Shown here one piece after another: positions 22,440 to 32,989 of a stretch of DNA of 64,000 bases (the first letter of the stretch is position 1; each line of letters opens with the position of its first letter). A program made the position numbers and the translations under genes. Origin of the DNA: Paragorgia papillata (lineage: Eukaryota > Cnidaria > Anthozoa > Scleralcyonacea > Coralliidae); NCBI GenBank assembly GCA_035771165.1, contig JAWNZC010000311.1, positions 286,001-350,000 of the forward strand. Reading direction: 5' to 3'. The notes beneath the pieces were generated by a model, which saw nothing but the letters and a program-made list of their open reading frames with translations, searched no databases and was not told the DNA's origin.

Positions 22440-24655
22440 TAAGCGAAAGATAAAAGGAAGATAATGAAGGTAAAGGGAAGATAAAGGGAAGTTAAGGAAG
22501 ATATAAAGAGGACCCTAAGAGGCAGCTAAAGAAGATAAGAGGAATTAAGGGAGATAAGGAAGATAATGGGAAGATAAGAGGAAGAGAAGGAAGATAAGAG
22601 AAAGATAAGGAAGATAAGAGAAAGATAAAGGGAAGATAAAGGTTAGATAAGGAAGATAATGGAAAGATAAGAGGAAGATAATGAAGAGAAGAGAAAGATA
22701 AGAGGAAGATAAGAGGAAGATAAAGGGAAGATAAGGGAAAGACAAGAGGTAGATAAGGAAGAGAAGAGAAAGATAAGAGAAAGATAAAAGGAAGATAAGA
22801 TGAAGATAAAGGGGAGATAAAGGGAAGATAAGAAAGATAAAAGGAAGATAAGGAAGACAAGAGGAAGATAAGAGGAAGATAAAGGGAAGATAAGGAAAAG
22901 ATAAGGAAGATAAGTGGAAGATAAAAGGAAGCGAAGGAAGATATAAAGGGGAAGATAAGAGGCAGATAAGGAATAGAAGAGAAAGATAAGAAAGATAAAA
23001 GGAAGATAAGAGGAAGATAAAAGGAAGATAAAGAAAAGATAAGAGGAAGATAAGGGAAAGATAATAGGAAGATAAGGAAGGGAAGAGAAAGATAAGAGGA
23101 AGATAAAAGGAAGATAAGATGAAGATAAAGGGGAGATAAAGGGAAGATAAGAAAGATAAAAGGAAGATAAGGAAGACAAGAGGAAGATAAGAGGAAGATA
23201 AGAGGAAGATAAGAGGAAGATAAGAGGAAGATAAAGGCAAGATAAGGAAAAGATAAGGAAGATAAGTGGAAGATAAAAGGAAGCGAAGGAAGATATAAAG
23301 GGGAAGATAAGAGGCAGATAAGGAAGAGAAGAGAAAGATAAGAAAGATAAAGGAAGATAAGAGGAAGATAAAAGGAAGATAAAGAAAAGATAAGAGGAAG
23401 ATAAGGGAAAGATAAGAGGAAGATAAGGAAGGGAAGAGAAAGATAAGAGGAAGATAAGAGGAAGATAAGAGGAAGATAAGAGGAAGATAAAGGGAAGATA
23501 AAGGGAAGATAAGGGAAAGACAAGAGGTAGATAAGGAAGAGAAGAGAAAGATAAGAGGAAGATAAAAGGAAGATAAGATGAAGATAAAGGGGAGATAAAG
23601 GGAAGATAAGAAAGATAAAAGGAAGATAAGAAAGATAAAAGGAAGATAAGGAAGACAAGAGGAAGATAAGAGGAAGATAAGAGGAAGATAAAGGCAAGAT
23701 AAGGAAAAGATAAGGAAGATAAGTGGAAGATAAAAGGAAGCGAAGGAAGATATAAAGGGGAAAATAAGAGGCAGATAAGGAAGAGAAGAGAAAGATAAGA
23801 GAGATAAAAGGAAGATAAGAGGAAGATAAAAGGAAGATAAAGAAAAGATAAGACGAAGATAAGGGAAAGATAAGAGGAAGATAAGGAAGGGAAGAGAAAG
23901 ATAAGAGGAAGATAAAAGGAAGATAAGATGAAGATAAAGGGGAGATAAAGGGAAGATAAGAAAGATAAAAGGAAGATAAGGAAGACAAGAGGAAGATAAG
24001 AGGAAGATAAGAGGAAGAAAAAGGCAAGATAAGGAAAAGATAAGGAAGATAAGTGGAAGATAAAAGGAAGCGAAGGAAGATATAAAGGGGAAGATAAGAG
24101 GCAGATACGGAAGAGAAGAGAAAGATAAGAAAGATAAAAGGAAGATAAGAGGAAGATAAAAGGAAGATAAAGAAAAGATAAGAGGAAGATAAGGGAAAGA
24201 TAAGAGGAAGATAAGGAAGGGAAGAGAAAGATAAGAGGAAGATAAGAGGAAGATAAGAGGAAGATAAGAGGAGATAAAGGAAAGATAAGAAAGATAAAAG
24301 GAAGATAAGGAAGATAAGAGGAAGATAAAGGGAAGATAAGAAAGATAAAAGGAAGATAAGAGGAAGAAAAAGGGAAGATAAAGAAAAGATAAGGACGACA
24401 AGAGGAAGATAAGAGGACGATAAAGGGAAGCTAAGGGGAAGATACGAAAGATAAAAGAAAGATAAGGAAGACAAGAGGAAGATAAGAGGAAGATAAGAGG
24501 AAGATAAAGGGAAGATAAGGAAAAGATAAGGAAGATAAGAGGAAGATAAGAGGAAGATAAGAGGAAGATAAGAGGAAGATAAGAGGAAGATAAGAGGAAG
24601 ATAAGAGGAAGATAAGAGGAAGATAAGAGGAAGATAAAGGGAAGATAAGAGGGGA
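22440..24655. repeat. Polypurine satellite (GGAAGATAAGA-type), 2.2 kb
   Basis: Degenerate 9-12-bp units of GGAAGATAA(G/A) fill the centre of the Polinton. The plus strand is almost entirely purine with regularly spaced T. A longer block (starting GGAAGCGAAGGAAGATATAA) recurs at about 22,928, 23,281, 23,735 and 24,068, giving a higher-order repeat of roughly 330-450 bp. The very long minus-strand ORFs rich in Leu, Ser, Phe and Tyr are repeat artefacts. Confidence 0.95.
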
Positions 24656-24843
24656 AAAAATTGAAATAAATTGTCCCAATATACTTTGAAACAATCATTT
24701 TACTCCTAATCGTGAAATAGTCAACATGTAGCACTTGCGGAAAAACGTTTTGGACAAGAGGCAATTTTCAACGTCATATTAAAAATTCCCATCAGGAAAG
24801 TAATACCGGGCATGTTTCCCCGGTTATCGATGGATCTACAGTC

Positions 24844-26011
24844 ATGCAGCATCCTTTTACGTGCATTGTTGCAGAGTGTACTCAGAGCGGCAAAACAGTA
24901 TGGGTGAAGACACTTCTGGAAAACGCCAAAACTACGATTAATCCTCCTCCCGAACGTATCATTTGGTGCTATGGACAATGGCAGCTCATGTCTCTTGAGA
25001 TGATCAAAACAATACCAGGCATCGAATTCTACGAAGTCTCTCAACGTAACCTGATCGTCCTCGATGATCTTATGGCTCAATCAGGGATAGATAAACGTAT
25101 TACTAGTCTATTTACTAAAGGTAGTCATCACCGGAATTTGTCTATCATCTGTACTGTTCAAAATATTTTTCATCCAGGCAAAGAAACCAGGAACATTAGC
25201 CTCAACGCACACTATATCTTACTCTTCAAGTCTCCGAGGGATAAATAGCAAATTTCTGTCTTGGCTCGATAGGTGAACCCGGGTCATATTCAGGAATTTA
25301 TGAAGAGTTACGAGAAAGCAACAAGCCGCCATCATGGTATATTTATGCTAGATCTAAAGCCTACAACAGATGACGATCATCGTCTCAAGACCAATGTTCT
25401 ACCTGGAGAAAGTAACTCCACCCTGCAGCAGCAACTTGGTAGTTTCATACAAAAGCAATCTTATCAGCAACCTCCGATCGTTAACGCCATGTACAATACA
25501 GAACAAAAAATGCAAGATATTGTACAAGCTCCACAGCTAACAACAGAAGAAAAGAGCATACTCTACTCGAATCAGCTCGGACGTTTTCTAACGTTTCAAA
25601 ATCAACTGCAGAATCAGCTTCAACCTCTAACTAATATTGAAACTCAGCCTCGGAAAAATACACCAAACTTGACACCGGAGATAAAGCAAGAAACGGATGA
25701 TCCTCCGTGGGGTTTCCCTGCTACACATAAAAACCTATTTCCTAACACCACCTCCTACCGTTTAACAACCGATGCTTAAATATAATTTCTTTCATAACTG
25801 GGAAAGTTTGGGCGACCCGACAGAGAATTACTTGGCAAAGACGACTCCAGATGAAACAGAAGACTATCAACATCATCTATTGATGACTAGATCAAAATAT
25901 TTACCCATGACAAAAGATGCGTCCCAATTATCATCAGAAGACAAGAAAGATTATCAAGCTACTTTTAAAAAAACCCCACCTAAATATAATCTAAGAAGCA
26001 GACCTTACTAG
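24844..26011 (+). pseudogene. Polinton genome-packaging ATPase (A32/FtsK-like), nonsense-mutated
   Basis: The protein starts MQHPFTCIVAE with a Walker A CTQSGKT, a Walker B LIVLDDLM, then ITSLFTKGSHHRNLSI and SLNAHYILLFKSPRD. This matches packaging ATPases of double-jelly-roll viruses and Polintons, which pump DNA into capsids. Two in-frame TAG stops (25,246-25,248 and 25,270-25,272) fall where glutamines are expected. A frameshift near 25,770 precedes the tail ending KYNLRSRPY. The tail lies in the inverted arm and is mirrored at 21.2-21.6 kb. Confidence 0.8.
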
Positions 26012-27100
26012 ATGCTCGGTGTGAACTATTTATATGTAACCGTAATTTGTTTTGATATGTGTAAGTTTAAACCAAAGCCTAAATAAATATTTTAAACTGA
26101 ATGCTTTGAATTCTGTCTTATGAGGCGACGCGACGCTGTACACCAATGCTAATAACCTTCTCGACTAGACTTGCCCAAGCGCTTAATCCTCTTAATGACC
26201 CATAATGAGTTTCTTTTTTGTCTCCTGCACGTGCACTGAGGATAAATATGCAAATATCACACTTAGTAACAGAAAGCGTACCAACGCTTTCAAAGTAATA
26301 AATCGCTTTGCCTTTAGTTAATATTTCGACATTTAAAATCGTTCTTTTCATGACTTCTTGAAGTGATTCCTCATTCTATCTTCCTTCACTTATAAACGAG
26401 GGTTTAGTTAGGAATGATTCTAGGATGATCTACTCTGTTAGGTTCTAACCCTAATATAATATTCATAGCTTGCTCAGATAATATTCAAGTTAAGTTAACT
26501 CAGCAGATTCAGTCATTTAGAATCTTCGAAACTCTCTATACTCATCAAGATAAGGTTTCAGATAAAAAATATAAAGTGTCTCTATCAATTTCTCGCTCGT
26601 TCCCTGTAAAGAAGGACTATTTTGGTTAAAGTTTGCACTACGCATGCTCTACATATCCCACAGTCGTTTGACTATCATTTACGCTAGGTGTATAAATCAA
26701 ACGGTAATTACTAATACTTGTAAGGAAGAAAGTGGGATGCCTTTTGATAATGACTTAACTTCGGGAATCAGTCGGAGAGCTATCGGTTATGACGTATTAC
26801 ACGGGGGGTTGGATAAAAGCTGGAGTTAAGGGGTACCAAAGGAGCCTGAGAAATAATGAAGTATGCATAAATATTAAATTGGTATGACGTAGTGAAAACC
26901 AGGGGGGTTGGATGAAACGACGACGTAAGCATAAATAATGAGATTAGAGTTAGGGTGTCCTGAAGGAGCCAGAGAATGAATGACGTATGCTTAAAGAATG
27001 AGGTTAAGGAGCCTGAGGAAGATATTGACAGAGCTCATTAAAAATTGAATTTACCTAATTAATTAATTATGAATCCGCCAGATGGGGGTCTATCACTACT
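25637..27100. repeat. Polinton right inverted arm, uninterrupted
   Basis: About 1.46 kb matching the left arm in reverse complement and ending at the AGTAGT terminus. It keeps the empty sites for both insertions: around 26,735 for the MITE and around 26,527 for the YqaJ transposon. Confidence 0.8.
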
Positions 27101-27106
27101 GTGGTC
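27101..27106. other. Target-site duplication (GTGGTC), right copy
   Basis: Matches 13,411-13,416 exactly. Confidence 0.85.
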
Positions 27107-27680
27107 TATCACCAATAGACCAAATTTAGTTTAGTTTTATATATATATGCAATGATCAACGGAGACCATGTCGGGGATCCGCGGCATGATAGTGGTTAAA
27201 AGGGTACAATTGTTTAAGTGTAGTTTTGCTATTTTACGTCAAAAAACATCATCATTTTCGTCTGAGTTTGAGCCTTTGAGTACAAAAGCTTCGCAGAAGA
27301 AAAAATTATTTATAGCCTAGAAATGTTGAGACATATTCAAGGGAAAGACAAGACAAAGAAACAAGCGAACGAACGAACGAAGGGAACAGCGCTAGGCTAG
27401 AGCAATAGTCAGACGAGTTACAAGGAGAACTACAGTATACTAGAAGTTACTATCGCAAGTGAAGTGCTGCCTCGTTATTAAGATGAAAACGGCGTGCCAC
27501 GCGGCTACTCCTACCTGATATGAGCTATACTGAGCGTCTACAGTAGCTTGACCTTCTTCCCTTAGTCTATCGGAGAGAAGTGAAGGACTTATCCACGTTT
27601 TACAAAATGAAATGTGGATATTATGACTACAATATTGAATCATATGTAGAGTGCTGGAAGTAGGCTGAGGTCATTTTCCC
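27107..27680. other. Gene-free stretch
   Basis: No ORF with domain content. A short GAAC-rich run lies near 27,365. Confidence 0.5.
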
Positions 27681-27685
27681 AAGGT

Positions 27686-27883
27686 AAACTAAAATTAGCA
27701 AAATGTAGACCTGAACTCTTTAAAACAACATTTTTTAATAGAATACCCTACTTATGGAACAAACTACCACAGGACTTAAGAACTTCGAATTCTACTCCTT
27801 CGTCGTTTACCAGAAATTGTAAACAGTATTATAAGACCAAGATTTTCGACCCCGATAGGGCACATGTAAATTGGACAATTTAG
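27686..27883 (+). pseudogene. C-terminal fragment of a CR1-like LINE reverse transcriptase
   Basis: Sixty-five codons ending in TAG. The segment FNRIPYLWNKLPQDLR followed by TRNCKQYY is the characteristic end of CR1-like LINE proteins. The rest of the element is absent on the 5' side. A T-rich 3' UTR follows. Confidence 0.65.
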
Positions 27884-27999
27884 TGTATGTATGATATGTT
27901 GGGTTTTTTTTTAAGTTTTAGTTAATTTTATTTATTTCCTTTCTTTTCCTATCTTTTTTTTTTTTAATTGTATTTTGTTATTATTCAGGGTGAACTGTA

Positions 28000-28251
28000 C
28001 AATCAGTGCAAAAAATGTTGAAACGAAAGGTAATTCAACTGGTGCATCCCCCCCCCCCCCCCAATTCAATGTTGATCTGAGCTTAATTTTCCATTTTCAT
28101 ATCTTCAAGATATGTTAAAGGGATATTCTTTCATTGCCATCATCAACATTGCAACATTGAACGGGGGGGGGGGGGAATAGAAAATTTCAAATTAGTAAGG
28201 AATTGAAGGATCATTTGTATGAAGCGTTTCAACGAATAAATGCACTGATTG
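28000..28251. repeat. ~250-bp MITE-like unit with mirrored C and G runs
   Basis: Ends CAATCAGTGCA and TGCACTGATTG, with GTTGAAACG subterminal on both sides. A 14-15-base C run and a 13-base G run flank AATTCAATGTTGAT and its near complement, so the centre is itself an inverted repeat. It lacks TA on its right side. Confidence 0.6.
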
Positions 28252-28440
28252 TCTGAAAATCAGTTCGTACATCCTCGAATAATCAATGCCCTGTATTTGT
28301 CGCATTATGTACGCTCCGCTTACCAAACTAATCCGTGCATGTAATTGAAGTGTAACATTAACGAAATTCAAAAAATAATTAATTTTAATGATTAGATTAC
28401 GTCATAATACCATTATTGTGAAATTACATAAACGTCCAAT

Positions 28441-29541
28441 ATGGTTTTTAAACAATACTTGAGCGGCAAACAGCTTGCATTGGCAAAATTTCTTTGGCTA
28501 GAAAAAAAATATTCGTTTGCGGAGATAGGAAGAAAGAGAAAGACAAATATGTCAAAGGCAAGTGCTTGGAGAGCAGTACAAGAAAAGCAAGTTACAGATC
28601 CAAAAACAAAAGGGAAAAGGAAACGTGGCAGGCCTGAATGTTTAAGTTTGTGTGACAAGAGAAAACTTAAGCGAAGTATAATAAAGTTAAGGAAAGAACA
28701 TGCCAATTTTACTGTTATGGAGGTAGTGCAAGAGAGTGGCATTTCTCCTAACGCGGCCAAGTACAGAACGTTTGTGAACAACATACAGAAATTTGGATAC
28801 AAATTTTTACAGAGAAGAAGAAAAGGTATTTTGACAGAAAAAGACTACAAACGACGTCAACAATTTGCTCGAAATATGTTAAAAAAAGTTGAGTCTTATT
28901 GGAAAAGTGACGTTGCCTTTTACTTGGACGGTGTATCTTTCGTTTACAAAGCTAATCCGATGAGTGATGCATTGAAACCAAAAGGGAAAATATGGAGGAA
29001 AAGGAATAATAATGAAGGGTTAACAATCACAACAAAAGGAAGTAAGGATCTGGCAGGGGGAAAGATACTGCATTTAATAGTTGCAATAGCCTACGGAAAA
29101 GGTGTAATATGTGCGGAGCCTTACGAGAAAATGAACGGGTCCTTCTTTGCGCAATTTGTGAGAAGAAACTTCCCAACGCTTTTTGAGATAGCAGGAAAGA
29201 CGTCAAATGGGCCAAAGTTGTTTGTAATGGACAACGACCCATCACAAACGTCAAAGAAAGCAAAGGATGCCATGACAGATATTGGTGCTGCAATGGTAGG
29301 CATTCCAGCAAGATCCCCTGATATCAACCCTATTGAAAATATGTTTCATATCGTGAGGAAACGTTTACAAGCACAAATTCGAGAGAATAACATCACGCAT
29401 CAGACTTCGGAACAATTTACAGACGCTGTAAAATATAATGTCTGGTCCGTATCAAAAGAGTACATAGACAAAACTATTTCTTCAATGTCTACGAGAGTAA
29501 GAGATATCGTTAACTCCAAGGGAAGACCAATAAAATATTGA
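28441..29541 (+). CDS. Tc1/mariner-family transposase, DD34E, intact
   Basis: 366 residues from ATG to TGA with no break. An N-terminal helix-turn-helix region (LWLEKKYSFAEIGRKRK) is followed by a basic GRPE linker and a second helical domain. The catalytic core has FYLDGVSF (first Asp), FVMDNDPSQ (second Asp) and SPDINPIENMF (Glu), with 34 residues between the second Asp and the Glu. It would cut the element ends and insert at TA. The full-length open frame suggests recent activity. The candidate element ends are described separately; I could not find closer terminal repeats. Confidence 0.85.
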   Translation: MVFKQYLSGKQLALAKFLWLEKKYSFAEIGRKRKTNMSKASAWRAVQEKQVTDPKTKGKRKRGRPECLSLCDKRKLKRSIIKLRKEHANFTVMEVVQESGISPNAAKYRTFVNNIQKFGYKFLQRRRKGILTEKDYKRRQQFARNMLKKVESYWKSDVAFYLDGVSFVYKANPMSDALKPKGKIWRKRNNNEGLTITTKGSKDLAGGKILHLIVAIAYGKGVICAEPYEKMNGSFFAQFVRRNFPTLFEIAGKTSNGPKLFVMDNDPSQTSKKAKDAMTDIGAAMVGIPARSPDINPIENMFHIVRKRLQAQIRENNITHQTSEQFTDAVKYNVWSVSKEYIDKTISSMSTRVRDIVNSKGRPIKY

Positions 29542-29734
29542 TATTGTCATTACACACTTGAAGGAAATATTCAATAAAATATCTTGAGTTAATGAGTGGT
29601 GTCAAGTTGCACAACGTCTTTCCCTATATATATATATATATATATAACAAAATGACGTAAAAAACGGAACTTACAACATTTCAAAGTGATTTGTGTATGT
29701 AAATCATTTAACAGGGAAAGAGCTTTCACTTGCG

Positions 29735-29875
29735 CACACTTTACCATGGATAGACTTAAAAATACTACACTTTACCACACTTTACCACACTTTACCGCTC
29801 AGTAATAGAGATACAAAGAAAATAATCTTATTAAATGCTGGAAAATGGTAAAGTGTGGTAAACTGTGGTAAAGTG
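29735..29875. repeat. Hairpin of repeated CACTTTACCA units
   Basis: Three direct CACTTTACCA units at 29,767-29,796 face two or three complementary units at 29,846-29,875 across a ~50-bp loop. It lies between the transposase and the Rep gene, so it could be a terminus, an origin-like hairpin or a MITE. Confidence 0.7.
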
Positions 29876-29985
29876 AGATAAAACCGTCAGGAAGGGTGCT
29901 AAAGTGCGTCAATATATTACATATATTGCTCTAAGTTTAAATAAACCAGTTCTTGTCCCCAATTTCTCTGCCTAACAGCCTAAGT

Positions 29986-31326
29986 TTACCTAATAATATC
30001 ATTGAAGTATAAGACGCGCAAAACATGAAGGACAAGCGTAGCAGTAATCTCCTTTTGCTCGCTACAGGGGATCTGTCCGTAGAAGTTAAAAACCTTCCAT
30101 CGCACAGCCATCATTTCTGTTTCTCGTTCATCGACCCCGCCGTTTCGAACATAAACCAAAGGCCGCTTGCCGGTACAAAATATTGGCGTATCTCTATCGA
30201 ACACGCTGTCTTTAGCGAAGTGGGATTCCGGAGCCGGCAAATGCACTAACTGACCTTCTAACATGAGAAGGAGATCATGCCACGCTATGATCTGTGGAGA
30301 CCACCTGAAGTCATTGAGAAAACTTATTTCAGCTTTCTCCGCGCCGACCCAGGCAAAACTAGTGGATGCGGGATTGGTAAAAGTCTCGTAAATTTTGTTC
30401 AACGGATTTAAGAGAAATGTTTTACGGCAGTTTGCCGGCCCCGTCAACATTATATTGCGATATTTTCCTCTTCCCTTTTCCAGCAGCTCTCTCGTACTGT
30501 TAACGAATGCCTCTTCAGAAATTCCATTGTTGGCCAAACGTTCTACAGCACAAGCCATCCACTCCCTTTCTTCCTGACAAATACACTTCTCCGCATATGC
30601 ATTGCGCAACAAGTCCATGCTTGATTTCTCCCTCCGCTTTTGCATGACTTCTGCGTTGGCCATCTCCCAGGCATTTCTCAATAGTTCGTTAACAACTTTA
30701 CTGCCCCGATTGATAATGAACTCTGCCAAATCAGTTTTCCCCTCACGTTTCTGCATATTTGCAAAAGCTAACAAAGCTGTTCTGTCACGAAGATTTTGAG
30801 ATATTATAATTTTGGAAACCTGGAAAGCACTGAGACGTTTCCGCTTTTTCGAAACCCCTTTCTTTTGCCCCTTTGCCTGTATGCATTCTCCCATTTCTCC
30901 CTCCGACTGCTCTTCTCACTATTTCCAAGTTCGTTGTCGCGCACTCTCTTATTCCTTCGTTTCTGAATGGCTTCATGAGCTTTTGTTGTTGATGGGCCTT
31001 TACTATCTCTCAAATCTGGGTGATTGTCACTTTGTTGAAAGGTGCTATCTTCTTTCGTTACATATTTCCACGCCGTGTAATAATTTGCATGGACGGTGGG
31101 AAAATGCACTGAAATGCCATGATGCTGCCCTACATATCTCTTCGAAGGTAGGCATCGTTGAACTCGGTCTAGGTTCAAGCACACGTGGTAATGAACCCCA
31201 GATCTTTTGTGTGATTCTTTTGAACAACACCAGTGTTTTACCCTGGCGGTGCCGCATGAGAAAGAAGCAACAACGGCGTTGGCAAAAGATTCCCTGGTTG
31301 GAAACTTTTCGGTGTTTGCCTGGCAA
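29986..31326 (-). pseudogene. HUH endonuclease - SF3 helicase Rep-like gene, decayed
   Basis: The N-terminal part shows the metal-binding HYH motif near 31,190 and an YYTAWKYVTKED stretch with the candidate tyrosine/lysine motif, as in Rep proteins that nick DNA to start replication. The C-terminal part is a superfamily 3 helicase: MLTGPANCRKTF (Walker A), AWHDLLLML (Walker B) and PIFCTGKRP (motif C). The Walker A glycine before Lys is Arg here, which should impair ATP binding. At least two frameshifts, near 31,200 and 30,830, break the frame. The affinity is parvovirus/CRESS-like; parvovirus-like transposable elements have been reported from lower animals. Confidence 0.75.
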
Positions 31327-31362
31327 AATTTTAAATTAGTAAGGAATTGAAGGATTATTTGT

Positions 31363-31363
<1 letters not shown>

Positions 31364-31420
<57 letters not shown>

Positions 31421-31434
31421 GATTGATTGATTGA
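31364..31434. repeat. (TTGA)n microsatellite
   Basis: Tetranucleotide run at the 3' end of the reversed LINE, so probably its tail. Confidence 0.95.
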
Positions 31435-31584
31435 AAACATTATTTTAAGAGGGTAACACGTGACAGTAAAGAAGAATACTGATGAACTAGTGGCCCTCTA
31501 GCAATGTTTACAGTTTATAAATTTCAAATGTTAAAAATAATTAATATACAAAAATTACTATACAAAACATTTACTAAGTAGAAC

Positions 31585-31619
<35 letters not shown>

Positions 31620-31635
31620 ATATATAGATATATAT
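31585..31635. repeat. (TA)n-rich tract
   Basis: Imperfect TATATA run in the LINE 3' UTR. Confidence 0.9.
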
Positions 31636-31814
31636 TAGAAACAACAAGAAATCTTTTGATTATCTAAAATAGATTTAAGGAGATTTCTTTTAAAACATTT
31701 AACATTGGTGCTTTTTCTCAGTGCTGTGGGTAGAGCATTCCAGTCTTTGATTGTTCTAACACAAAAAGTACGGCCACCTTCAGTAGTCCTTTTAAAGCTT
31801 GGACATGATAAATT

Positions 31815-32213
31815 TTAGTTTGAAAATCTATTGTTTCTTGAGCGAACGTCTGAGTTTGTTTTTAAAAGTAAGTTTAAATAACTCGGCGTCAGACCATTTA
31901 CTCTTTTATAGGCCAACACACATCGATTTATATACGCTTCAGTATAAAAAGGAACCCAGTCAAGTTTGTTGAACATTGTCACTGATGGAGTGGTTCGTTC
32001 AGCTTCGAGGATGATACGAGCGGCCCGTTTTTGCATTCTCAAAACACATTGGAGGTTTACTTTATTGCTCGATGACCATACTGTGCTTCCATAGAGCAAA
32101 GTGGGTTTGATTACGGCCATATAATAATTAACTTTTTGGCTTTGTCTCAAATAAGGGCTGATGTGACGTAAAAGTCCCAAGCGTTTAGCTAGTTTTTTTG
32201 CACAACTCGTCAA
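31815..32213 (-). pseudogene. LINE reverse transcriptase C-terminal fragment
   Basis: 132 residues. The YMAVIKPTLLYGSTVWSSS motif followed by MQKRAARIILE is the standard region after the palm domain in CR1/L2-type enzymes. Palm motifs are missing through 5' truncation. Confidence 0.75.
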
Positions 32214-32555
32214 CGTGGGCTTCGTATGTCAGATCTTGATCGAGATTTATGCCCAACAATTCATGGTTGGAAACTTCTTCGATATTAGTATTGTTTAAGT
32301 TAATATTTAGACTCGTTTCAACGAATAAATGCACTGATTGTAGCTAGTATGGTTCCTTTGTTCCTTTCTGGTCCTTCCCCACTGCATTTATCTAATTATT
32401 TATTTATTACTTATTTATTTATTATTTATTTATTTTTATTTGTTAACATTTGTACGCAGTGAAAATGGATTAAATTAAATTATAAATTAAAACCTTTAGC
32501 GTACTCCACAGGCAACTCTGTGCAGTCTGTGGCCCAAGTAACACTCTCTTGCCCA

Positions 32556-32975
32556 CTCCAGTAACACCACACGAGTTTGCCCACTTCACCTGAGTTTGCC
32601 CACTCCTTCCGAGTTTGTCCACTCCACCCGAGTTTGCCCACTCCACCCAAGTTTGCCCACTCTGCCCAAGTTTGCCCACTTCACCTGGGTTTGCACACTC
32701 CACCCGAGTTTATACACTCCACTAGAGTTTGTCCACTCCACCGGAGTATTCCCACTCCACCCAAGCTTGCCCACTCCATCCGAGTTTGCCCACTTCAACC
32801 GAGTTTGCCCACTTCACCCGAGTTTGTCCACTCCACCCGAGTTTACCCACACCACCCAAGTTTGTCCACTCCACCCGAGTTTGACCACTGCACCTGAGTT
32901 TGTCCACACCACCCAAGTTTGTCCACTCCACCCGAGTTTGCCACTCCACCCCAGTTTGCCCACCCCAATATATAT
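32556..32975. repeat. 18-bp minisatellite (GAGTTTGCCCACTCCACC-like)
   Basis: About 22 units with C/T and A/T variation. The unit length is a multiple of three, so several frames stay open and give spurious repetitive ORFs on both strands. Confidence 0.95.
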
Positions 32976-32989
32976 TAATATTTAACCCA

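Larger units (their letters stand above)
13417..27100. mobile_element. Degenerate Polinton/Maverick element with nested insertions
   Basis: The left end reads AGTAGTGATAGACCCCCAT and the right end is its reverse complement. A perfect GTGGTC duplication flanks both. Inverted arms are ~1.4 kb once later insertions are discounted (left arm to ~21,588; right arm from ~25,637). Inside are fragments of three or four genes including a packaging-type ATPase and a 2.2 kb satellite. No polymerase, integrase or capsid gene is visible, so it is a deleted, non-autonomous derivative. A hAT-like MITE and a YqaJ-type transposon sit within the left arm. Confidence 0.85.
31366..32312 (-). mobile_element. 5'-truncated LINE inserted in the Rep element
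   Basis: Minus-strand LINE 3' end: reverse transcriptase C-terminus, 3' UTR and tetranucleotide tail. It interrupts a sequence that is continuous at 28,186-28,251. Confidence 0.7.
28000..32340. mobile_element. Composite element bearing a Tc1-type transposase and a Rep gene
   Basis: The left end CAATCAGTGCA and the right end TGCACTGATTG are inverted and each is flanked by TA (27,998-27,999; 32,341-32,342), the Tc1/mariner target. GTTGAAACG is also shared near both ends. Between them lie an intact DD34E transposase (+), a hairpin, a decayed HUH-SF3 Rep gene (-) and a 5'-truncated LINE insertion. The terminal ~65 bp of the right end also occur at 28,186-28,251 in the same orientation, so a smaller derivative may be nested at the left. 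The unity of the element is an inference. Confidence 0.5.

Noticed and set aside
22492..24764. ORFs of 660 and 739 codons rich in Leu, Ser, Phe and Tyr
   Set aside because: They are translations of the polypurine satellite on the opposite strand; several frames stay open because the repeat lacks stops there.
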